A stretch of 64,000 nt of DNA. Origin: Rhizoclosmatium globosum. Taxonomy: Eukaryota > Chytridiomycota > Chytridiomycetes > Chytridiales > Chytriomycetaceae. The position numbers were made by a program, and so were the translations under genes. Of the stretch, positions 51,570 to 62,486 are shown piece after piece (the stretch's first letter is position 1; the number at the start of each line of letters is the position of its first letter). The DNA lies in assembly GCA_002104985.1 (NCBI GenBank), contig MCGO01000139.1:1-64000 (forward strand), written 5' to 3'. The notes under the pieces were generated by a model, which saw only the letters and a program-made list of their open reading frames with translations, was not told where the DNA came from and searched no databases.

Positions 51570-51648
51570 ATAAAGCGTATTTCCAATGAACAGTTCTATT
51601 CATTCATTTCTCGATTTTTGCCGTTTTCGAATCTTTCACCCACAAAAG

Positions 51649-52619
51649 ATGCTCGGTTTGGCCATTAGAAGAACCTTCACCCCATCGACTGCAGGTACGA
51701 TATCCCAAGCTTATTCAACCAGTTCCTATTCCGGTCTTTTGCTCGATTGGAGGACAGCCGATCTTCGCTTTTCATTGGCCACCCAAAACCCACTTTTTCT
51801 AAACGCAAACCCAAACACAGGACTCATCACTGCGTCGTCAGTCTTTGCCGCTTCTCAGCGCGTTGCCTCGTCGGTCGTTCTTCAGAAGGCCAGGTGCGTT
51901 CTTGTTCTCAGGGACCTTGTTTAAACTCACACTTTGAACGGGCGTAGATTGAGCACTGCGAAGGAGTCTGGTGTTGTTGGAACTCCGCTTCCAACCCTCG
52001 AAATCGATGCTTTCAAGAGAAGCCAGGCCTTTAAGCGCCCTATCTCTCCTCACTTGTTCATCTACCAGCCGCAGTTGACTTGGTACTTGTCCATGTTCCA
52101 CCGTATTACTGGAGCTGCTGTTGGCGCTGGTTAGTTTTCTGTTGCGTGGTGGAGCTGTTGTTGGTGTGGATTGAGAGGGTTGGAGGGGTGTGGCATTTGT
52201 GGAATCGAAGCGGCTGGAAATCATCGTGAAATGAGGATCGTTGGTTTCGTATATTACGTTGGACTCGATGATCGTATTGGAGAGTGGAGAAGGATTTGGC
52301 AGGGGTTATTCTCAAACCTGCAATACTAACTCCTCCTTTCCCCTTAGCCCTGTACGGAGGAGCCATCTGGTACGTCTTCTTCCCATTCACCAGCGCTGCC
52401 GCCGCCGCCTACGTCGCCTCCTTCCCATGGATCGTTAAGTTCGTTGCCAAGAGCGCCATTGCTCTTCCACTTGCATTCCACTCCTTCAACGGTCTCCGCC
52501 ACTTGATGTGGGACACTGCCTCCAAGTACGGATTGAGCTTGAAGGGTGTCTACAGCACAGGATACGCGGTGTTGGGTGCAACTGCTGTCGTTGGATTCGG
52601 TTACGCGTTGTTGTACTAA
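51649..52619 (+). CDS. SDH3: Succinate dehydrogenase cytochrome b subunit (SdhC)
   Basis: Membrane anchor of complex II; binds heme b and ubiquinone. Exons 51649-51694, 51842-51893, 51948-52129, 52348-52619; introns 147, 54 and 218 nt, the first and third being the longest in the window; 552 nt, 183 aa, intact. The N-terminus ([15 protein letters not shown]) is a mitochondrial presequence. [23 protein letters not shown] is the family signature with the quinone-site Ser/Arg and heme region, and [13 protein letters not shown] carries the heme-ligand His. Three membrane helices follow the usual plan. Confidence 0.93.
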
Positions 52620-52791
52620 GTCTTCTTATCATCTACGGGGGGAGTCTGATCGAGTATGCTTCTGAATAAAAAACACACACTTCTTTTATGATATTTTTGG
52701 GATGAAGGGGAGTGGACAATGGAATCAGAGAAGTCTCCCTTCTTTCTTTTTTTCTCAAACATCGATTTGATCTTTCCCCCCCAAAAAGAGA

Positions 52792-54455
52792 ATGACGCTG
52801 ACTGCCCAAGAGAAACAGCTGCTTCCAATCGTCCACGCTTTCTTGATCAAGGCTGGCGCTTCAGGCGCTGCCGAGAAATTCAAAAAGGAGGCTGACATTA
52901 CAGCGGTAAGGGTGTTTTTAAAGGACAATGGTAATCGTCCCATGCTTAACAAGCGTTTTGTACCGTTAGACTGCGTCTTCCAAGACACCTTCTCTTACCT
53001 CTATTTATGTTGCTTACCTGAAAAAGTGAGTTGATTCTGGGTTTTGTATCACACAGAGTTTTGAAACAGTCGCTTCCCATGTTTTAGTAACAACGAGGAC
53101 GACGACGATTCTTCAAGTGATGATAACGATGACGAAGCTGAAAAGCCAGCCAAAGTATGTGGCCGGAATCCCATTCTTAAATTAGGGGACTAAAGTTCCG
53201 ATAGAAAGCCGACAAGATGGATGTTGACGAAGATGAATCTTCAGAAGATGATTCTAGCTCTGAGTAAGTGTCGATACTCGACATGGTTGAGCTGATTTCA
53301 ATTACGTTAGGGAGGAATCCAGTTCCGATGATGATTCTGAGGATGAAAAACCTGTAAAGAAGGCTGCTAAAGTGGAGGAAGATAGTTCAGAGGACGATAG
53401 CAGCTCCGATGAGGAGTCTGAGGATGAGAAGCCTGTTGCCAAGAAGGTTGCTGCAAAGAAGGAAGAATCAAGCGATGACGACGACGACGAGAGCTCTGAG
53501 GACGATGATAGCTCTGATGACGAAGACGAGAAGCCTACACCATCAAAGAAAGCTGCTGTTGTTGCCAAGAAGGAGGAATCCAGTGACGACGACAGCTCCG
53601 ACTCTGACGACGATGATAGTTCGGACGAGGAGGAAGAGGAGAAGCCTGTTGCAAAGAAAGTCGCTGCCAAGAAGGAGGAATCTAGCGATGATGACGATGA
53701 GGAGAGTTCCGAGGATGACGAAAGCTCTGACGACGATGAAGGTGAAGATGAGAAACCTGTCGCCAAGAAAGCTGTTGTAAAGAAGGAGGAATCTAGCGAT
53801 GACAACTCTAGCTCTGACGATGACAGCACCGAGGATGAAAGCTCTGAGGATGACAGTTCAGATGAGGAAGTTGAAAAGCCAGCACCTAAGAAGGCTGTCA
53901 CAAAGAAGGAGGAATCGAGTGACGAAGAGGATGATAGCAGTTCTGATGAAGAGGAGGATGAAAAGCCAATTCCAAAGAAGGCTGCCGCCAAGAAGGAAGA
54001 ATCCAGTGACGACGACAGCAGTTCTGATGAGGAAGAGGAAGAGAAGCCTGCCCCACCTCCAAAGCGTAAGGCCGAGGAAGTTGCAACACCACCAGCTTCA
54101 AAGCGACAAAAGAAGGAGGAAGGCAGTGCACAAAAGACTCCACCGGTATGAACATGATTGTAACATCTGTTGGAGTACTTCTCACCAGTATGTTTTTCTA
54201 CAATAGGAGCGATTCCAGCGCGTCAAGGCCGAAAATGTTGTTTTTGTTGACGAGCGACTGAAGGACAACCGATTCGAGTCAAAAGGAGGAGCTATTTCAT
54301 CTTACGGAATGAAGGCGCACCAGGATCTGATTGTGACCAAGGGTAAAGGATTCACAAAAGAGAAGAACAAGAAGAAGAGAGGAAGCTACCGTGGAGGACA
54401 GATTGATCAAGAGAGTTATTCCATCAAATTCAACTATGACGATGACGACGAATAA
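52792..54455 (+). CDS. SRP40: Nopp140/SRP40 nucleolar phosphoprotein
   Basis: Chaperone of box H/ACA and C/D snoRNPs and Pol I factor. Exons 52792-52905, 52970-53025, 53088-53154, 53205-53263, 53311-54145, 54207-54455; 1380 nt, 459 aa, intact. The N-terminus has a LisH-like segment ([21 protein letters not shown]). The centre is about eight alternating units of acidic SSDDD/SSEDD tracts (CK2 sites) and basic [12 protein letters not shown] linkers. The last exons encode the SRP40 C-terminal domain: [58 protein letters not shown] and SYSIKFNY. The repeats also create a long spurious Ser-rich minus-strand frame. Confidence 0.93.
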
Positions 54456-54622
54456 GTTATTTTTTATTAGATTGTATTGTGGTCTTATTTGGATTCTTTT
54501 GATGGGTTCAGTGTTGAAATGCACAGTAAAGATATTGATTAATTTGGATATATTTTGTTAGTTTCTTCCATTCTACTCACTTTTTTTACACCAAACAACT
54601 CCCACTCTCGCACATTGGCACC

Positions 54623-57282
<2,660 letters not shown>

Positions 57283-57359
57283 AAGTTTTTGGTTTCAATA
57301 AATTATCTTGTGTGGGTCTAAGTTTTGGAATTTTGAGTGTGTGTTATTACAGTACAGCG

Positions 57360-57480
57360 GTATACTGTTGTAGCGCTTAGTATACGGTGTACAGTGTACG
57401 GTATATTGTATAGTATACGGTATACAAAGTACGGATAGTGTATAGTGTATAGTGAAAAGTATATACCGTATACCGTATAA
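57360..57480. repeat. GTATAC-rich degenerate repeat with inverted arms
   Basis: About 120 bp made of recurring TATACGGT / GTGTACGGTATA / TAGTGTATAG words. A perfect 12-nt inverted pair lies at 57414-57425 (TATACGGTATAC) and 57468-57479, allowing a stem with a loop of about 42 nt. The origin of the array is unknown. Confidence 0.75.
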
Positions 57481-57576
57481 TATTTCTGCATCGTGTACAG
57501 TCCACAGGCTTTACCGCCATACCCTGACAAGTATGTCTCCATTGTACATTAACGGTTTACTGATTCCTTACGATGG

Positions 57577-57598
57577 ACTGCCAAAACGGTTTGGCAGT
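57577..57598. other. Perfect 9-bp hairpin
   Basis: ACTGCCAAA - ACGG - TTTGGCAGT: a 9-bp stem and 4-nt loop without mismatch. It lies between CDC5 and tRNA-Ser. No U-tract follows, so it does not look like a Pol III terminator; it may be a mobile-element footprint or an RNA structure. Confidence 0.6.
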
Positions 57599-57781
57599 TC
57601 ATGCGACAAGGGACACCCATTCCTTGTATTCATTTTATCACAGCCGCCATGATAATGGTTGTATGCTAAAACCCTGAATGCGGTCTGCGACGTTACCCCC
57701 ATCCATATTCCCCTCAATCAAAATCCATCATCAAACTGCCAACCCCAACCTTCACTTCAACAAACGAAGCTGCCCAAAAGA

Positions 57782-57863
57782 CGACAACTGCAGGACTTGA
57801 ACCTGCGCTCCCAGAGGGAATTGCATTTCGAGTGCAACGCCTTAACCACTCGGCCAAATTGCC
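57782..57863 (-). tRNA. tRNA-Ser (anticodon CGA)
   Basis: Class II tRNA, 82 nt. Acceptor GGCAATT pairs with AGTTGTC (two G:U), discriminator G as in serine tRNAs. D-stem GCC/GGC; anticodon stem TTGCA/TGCAA with loop CTCGAAA, anticodon CGA; long variable arm; T-stem GCAGG/CCTGC with loop TTCAAGT. No intron, unlike tRNA-Ser(CGA) in budding yeast. Confidence 0.93.
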
Positions 57864-58316
57864 GTCTGATCGTTCTTTGTTTCAGTTGGTTACGGAGGTT
57901 GCTTTCATTCTGGACTATTGGACTTATTTCCATGCGCTTCTTCGCTTAGTTTCGGCCTGCCTTCAGTAATGAGTCTAGTACATGGATAAGTTCAATCAAT
58001 GCACCTAAGGAGCTTCACGAAAATCTGCTTGTTTTTACAGCTTATAACGATTGGAATACCTTGAAAATGCGTTTTGATGACCGCATTTTCGGATTTTGAA
58101 GTGGGAAAATAACTTAGAATATAAACCATTGAGTCTTCGTTAGTTTCGGATATTATGACGTGCTTTTCAAAAAATTAATTCCATACAACCTTATTACTCT
58201 CATCCATAATTAATAAATACGACGGGATTGTACAAATTAGGGCTTCCTCAGCCGCTCTCCCCATCTGGTGCTCCTTCTTTTCGCACAGTTCATAAGAGAA
58301 AAGATCATTCCGTGAA
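57864..58316. other. Intergenic; right part duplicated near 60.2 kb
   Basis: No coding potential. From about 58120 the sequence recurs upstream of the second tRNA-Ala-like gene, for example ACAACCTTATTACTCTCATC at 58188 and again near 60270. Confidence 0.6.
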
Positions 58317-58389
58317 TGGAGGAGAAGGGCATTGATCCCTTTGCCTCTCGCATGCAAAGCGAGCGCTCTACCATATGAGCTACACCCCG
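58317..58389 (-). tRNA. tRNA-Ala-like (anticodon UGC), degenerate copy 1
   Basis: 73 nt. Anticodon stem CTCGC/GCGAG with loop TTTGCAT (TGC), D-arm TAGCTC..GAGC and the G3:U70 alanine identity pair are present. Damage: the T-loop reads ATCAATG with A at position 54, so the B box is poor; T6 faces T67; and position 1 is C, opposite C72. Probably a pseudogene. Confidence 0.75.
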
Positions 58390-58542
58390 GTTACATTGGC
58401 AAAGGTCGTATGTATTTAAAACGACACTAAACCGCAGCAACTCCACAAGAGTCAATATTTGAGATGAGTTGGAATTCAGTTTCTCCATTTCAAAATACAA
58501 TAAAACGTTTAATCCTAACAGCTGTTGTCATTTATTGTCAAT

Positions 58543-59948
58543 TTACTCAGATTTCTTTTTGGTGAACGAGAGAAACTGAAATCCAAAGAAAGAGAGGAAA
58601 CCTGTCCAAAACCACTCCAACCACGTCAATTCTTCGCGAAGGGCAAAGTCTCCGCCAGCAAGCGATGTCAACCAATCACACGCATTTCAAGCCCTCTTTC
58701 CTCCCTCATTCGATATCCCAACTCCTTCGCAGCAGCTGTCGTTTTGGCTCCTGTGCTTTATTAATCAAAGCGGAAAGTTGTTTTCCAGTGAGGCTACAGA
58801 ATGGTCCCGCATTGATTCCTGCTCCGGTCTTTGCGATATACTCTGCCCACAGAGGTTGATCGGTACAAAAGGTACAGATAACAACTGGTTTCCCTCCACG
58901 CGCCGCTTCGGCTGTCTTTCCTGCCCCACCATGATGAACAATAACAGAACATTGTGAAAATAAAACGTTATGTGGCTCACTGGTCACAACAAGTACCCGG
59001 CCAGAATTTCCCCACTTTTCCTGTAATGCCTTTCCTGATGGTGTCGTTACTTCCTTGGTATTATCCATATTTCTTGCAAACACAATGAAGCGTGTAGCTT
59101 GCGCCGAATGCTCAACTACTTCGTTGATAAATGCAAAAAAGTCCGTACACAAATCGGCCGCCATACTCCCGAATCCAATGTATACAGGAGCGTCACCATC
59201 ATCCAAAAAAGCCTCTGTTTCTGGAGAGAGCAAGTTGTTCCCAAATCTATTCTCGTATAAGACGTTTCCTCCGACCAAAATATCAGCGGGCCAGTCACTT
59301 GGTCTGGGCATGATGTTATGGGAACAAGCAAAATAGTGTGGGAGAATCCGTTGAGGTGGGAGGACCGCCTTGACCATATTGATATTACTGAATTCACTGA
59401 AGTCCAGATTTCTGACATGTTTTAAAACTGGGGCATGCACAACGGAGTGAAGAAGCAGATTGCACAATCGAATTGAGAGACCAAATGGTAAGATCCATGG
59501 AAATACCTGGCATGGAATCTGAGATGCCGGAAACAAGTCCAGAACGAGGTGGATTCCGCAAAAAGGCACACCTGATAGATAGTGCATCATTGGTGCAAGG
59601 AAAGTAACTGCAGGGCCGCAGACAACAAGAGTAACGTCCTTGTCGTTCTTGAGATAAGTAAGAACCTGATGTACAGTTTTTCCAAGTCGCTCCTTGTTAT
59701 AGAAGTCATTCAACAGCAGTTTTCATGTTTCCTGTGGTTAAGGCTTGGGCGACAAGGCTTTCACTCATGTCCTTTGTGAGATGTCCTGGTAGATCAACAA
59801 ACTGGATGCCTTCTCTCTCAATCCATGGTTGAAAAAGGCGTTGTGCCAGGATAACAGCGGGAATTCCACGACGAATCAGTTCTTTGGCAATTGCAACAAA
59901 GGGTTGCACGTCTCCGCGAGATCCTAAAACGACAAATGCGATCTTCAT
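58543..59948 (-). CDS. UDP-glycosyltransferase copy C, frameshifted
   Basis: ATG 59948 starts MKIAFVVLGSRGDVQPFVAIAK. Blocks VLPPQRILPHYFACSHN, PRPSDWPADILVGGNVLY, VYIGFGSMAADLC, EPHNVLFSQCSVIVHHGGAGKTAEAA and CTFCTDQPLWAEYI match copy B; GAGTT is GAGKT here, a change in the UDP-sugar signature. Frame is lost at about 59720 (one A too many in an A-run after GNMK), at about 58724 (A-run, one missing) and near 58678; beyond these the normal C-terminus ELTWLEWFWTGFLSFFGFQF continues to a stop at 58543. About 468 aa when corrected. Nearest relative is copy D. Confidence 0.78.
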
Positions 59949-60423
59949 AACGTTGAGTGTTCTTTGTGAAGGAGATCGGATTTTTTCACACAGATATTAA
60001 CAAGTGATAGAAAGGGAAAAACTTTGTTTTGGCAAGTGTGAAAATAAAACCCACTTTGTAGAACATCATATTCAGTGATCAGACGTTAGTGGTCGGTGAC
60101 ATCACGAGTGATGATCCTCGGCATATAGTGTAGACTCGGTTCAAAACAAACCAGTTAAAAATCATTTAACCTCGGAATATAAACCACACAGTCTACTTCT
60201 GTTTCGCTTAGTTTTAAGCGCTGTTCAAAAATTCTGCATTAGGCTCTTTTCAAGAACGCAGGATTCCATACAACCTTATTACTCTCATCCATAATTAATA
60301 AATACGACTGGATTTTACAAATTGCGATAGAAGTAGGCTTCCTTAACCGCTCTTCCCATCTGCATTCTCAGTCTTCACTCTGTCTTGAGCACCTACAATC
60401 ATGGAAAATTTAAAATAAATTCA
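59949..60423. other. Intergenic between duplicated units
   Basis: The left part is the upstream region of copy C. The right part (from about 60190) is the second copy of the spacer that precedes the tRNA-Ala-like gene. No ORF. Confidence 0.5.
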
Positions 60424-60496
60424 TGGAGGAGAAGGGCATTGATCCCTTTGCCTCTCGCATGCAAAGCGAGCGCTCTACCATATGAGCTACACCCCC
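60424..60496 (-). tRNA. tRNA-Ala-like (anticodon UGC), degenerate copy 2
   Basis: 73 nt, nearly identical to the copy at 58317. Acceptor starts GGGGGTG (position 1 is G here, restoring the 1:72 pair). It keeps the same T-loop ATCAATG and T6/T67 mismatch, so those lesions predate the duplication. G3:U70 is present. It is the better of the two but still atypical. Confidence 0.75.
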
Positions 60497-60675
60497 ATTA
60501 CTTCGGTAACGTCATTACGTTGGTATTCGTCCGTATGTATATATTTAAAACGACACCAAAGCACAGCAACTCCACAAGAGTCAATATTTGAGATGAGTTG
60601 GAATTCAGTTTCTTCATGCCAAAATACAATAAAGCGGTTGATTCTAACAGCTACAGTCATTTATTGTCAAAGTAC

Positions 60676-61922
60676 TCACTTAGTTTTCTTTTTGGTGGAG
60701 GAGGTCTGAAATGCAAAGAGTGAGAGGAAAACCGCCCAAACCCACTCTAACCACGTCAATTCCTTGCGAAGGGCAAAGTCTCCGCCAGCAAGTGATGTCA
60801 ACCAATCACACGCATTTTCAAGCCCTCTTTCCTCCCTCATTCGGACTCCCAACTCCTTCGCTGCAGCCATCATTTTTGGCTCGCGTGCTTTATTAATCAA
60901 CACGGCAAGTTGTTTTCCAGTGAGGCTACAAAATGGCCCCGCATTGATTCCTGCTCCGGCCTTTGCGATATATGCTGCCCACATTGGTTGATCGGTACAA
61001 AATGTACAGATGACAGCTGGTTTACCCGAACGTGCAGCTTCAGCCGTTGTTCCAGCCCCGCCATGATGAACAATAACAGAGCATTGTGGGAATAGTATGT
61101 TATGTGGCTCACTCGCAATCACAAGTACCCGTTCTGAATTCTCCCACTTTTTCTGCAATCTATCTCCTGACGGACTGGTTACTGTTGTGGAATTGTCCAT
61201 GTTTCTTGTGAACACAATGAAACGCGCAGATGGTGCTGAATGTTCAACCACTTCGTCGATAAATGCTGGGAAGTCTGTGCACCAATCGACACACATACTC
61301 CCAAACCCGATGTATATTGGTGCGTTTCCATCTTTTAAAAATGCCCTTGTTTTTGGAGAAAGCACATCGTGCATAAATCGGTTTTCGTACAATACACTTC
61401 CTCCAACCAAAATGTCTTCAGGCCAGTCAGTTGGTCTGGGCATAATACTATATGAACAAGCAAAGTAATGCGGTAGAGAATGCTGCCTTGGAAAGACTAC
61501 CTTTGTAGTGTCAAAGTCACAAAAGTCGCTGAAGTCAAGTTCTCTGACATAATTTATGATTGGCCTGTATACAGCAATGTAAAGAAGCATATTGATGGTT
61601 CTGATTGAAAGGCCAAATGGTAGGATAATTTGCGAAAGCTGAGAAGGAAGTTGGGATGAAGGAAAGAGGTCCAAGACAAGTTGGATTCCACAAAATGGTA
61701 CTCCTGAAAGTTGATACATGATTGGCGCAAGGAAAGTGAGTGCCGGACCACAAGCAACGAGGGAAACCTCTTGGTCACTTTTGAGATAGGCGAGGATCTG
61801 GAGCACACTCTTTCCCAGTCGTTCCTTGTTATAAAAGTCATTCAAGATCAGATTCATATTTCCAGTAATGATGGCTTCAGCAATGAGACTTTCATTCATA
61901 TCTTTCGTTAGATCACCAGGGA
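60676..61922 (-). CDS. UDP-glycosyltransferase copy D, 5' end cut off by a retrotransposon
   Basis: Open from the LTR junction at about 61922 through PGDLTKDMNESL to the stop at 60676, with no internal frame break. The first in-frame ATG (61899) would give 407 aa. Compared with copies B and C, about 53 N-terminal residues are missing, including the GSRGDVQPF start of the acceptor domain. The donor domain is complete: VYIGFGSMCVDWC, EPHNILFPQCSVIVHHGGAGTTAEAA, CTFCTDQPMWAAYIAKAG and the hydrophobic LEWVWAVFLSLFAFQ. The lost 5' end may lie beyond the far end of the element, outside the window. As it stands it is unlikely to make an active enzyme. Confidence 0.85.
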
Positions 61923-61924
61923 TT

Positions 61925-62343
61925 GTGAGATATACTGCTTATCTTCTACAATTCCTTTCCGGGTTATCTTTCTTCTCTCTAGTTTCCAGTCCACTCAGTG
62001 TCTCACAGTCCACTTGGTGCCTCCCACTATTTTTACACCAAGTGAAAGTCCATTTAATCACTCCATTTAATCATTCCTTAAATCTCTCCCTTTCCCTTGA
62101 GTGTATAAGAAGCAAGGGACTCCCCTCTTGATACTGGTATCTACCAGTTTGTCATTTGGGTTCTCGTCGCCTTGCCGCATCTGTTGCTTACCTTATTGCA
62201 ACAACACTCAGGGTAATTCTCTTTTGTTTGTAAATGATTCTCTTATTATCGAAGTTCTAAATATAATCGATCTACCAGTTTGTCATTTGGGTTCTCGTCG
62301 CCTTGCCGCATCTGTTGCTTACCTTATTGCAACAACACTCAGG
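61925..62343 (+). mobile_element. Putative 5' LTR/leader of LTR retrotransposon
   Basis: Begins TGTGAGATATACTGC exactly where copy D loses its coding sequence, consistent with an LTR starting TG. It contains no ORF. A 74-bp segment ending CAACAACACTCAGG occurs twice (62139-62212 and 62270-62343). The right LTR boundary and primer-binding site cannot be fixed without the 3' LTR, which is outside the window. Confidence 0.6.
62139..62343. repeat. 74-bp perfect direct repeat in the retrotransposon leader
   Basis: Copies at 62139-62212 and 62270-62343 appear identical base for base (starting ATCTACCAGTTTG), with 57 bp of unrelated AT-rich sequence between them. Each copy ends CACTCAGG. Confidence 0.9.
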
Positions 62344-62486
62344 CCACGAACCAAATTACAAGCATTACTATTACGAGCTTCGTCTCCGAGGTTCTCATTG
62401 ATTAAGAGTCTCAACAGCTCTACACCTCGCTTCTATTTGCTGGATTACTCTTTGTCTTTGCTCGACTCCAGCCTTCTCTTCTTACA

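Larger units (their letters stand above)
57283..57781. other. Intergenic with palindromic repeats
   Basis: Contains the GTATAC-rich inverted repeat cluster (57360-57480) and a 22-nt hairpin (57577-57598), listed separately. No ORF with coding character. Confidence 0.6.
58120..61922. repeat. Tandem duplication: tRNA-Ala-like gene plus glycosyltransferase
   Basis: Unit 1 (about 58120-59948) and unit 2 (about 60190 to 61922) share, in the same order and orientation, an AT-rich spacer, the tRNA-Ala-like gene, a conserved 150-bp spacer (GCAACTCCACAAGAGTCAAT..., at 58438 and 60566) and a minus-strand glycosyltransferase. Spacer identity looks around 80-90 percent by eye with small indels. The period is about 2.1 kb. 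Confidence 0.85.

Noticed and set aside
53302..53991. 229-codon Ser-rich open frame on the minus strand
   Set aside because: It is the complement of the acidic/Ser repeats of the SRP40 gene; composition is dictated by GAC/GAG/TCC codons on the other strand.
57360..57480. CRISPR-like array
   Set aside because: Units are short, degenerate and contiguous, with no unique spacers, and the genome is eukaryotic.
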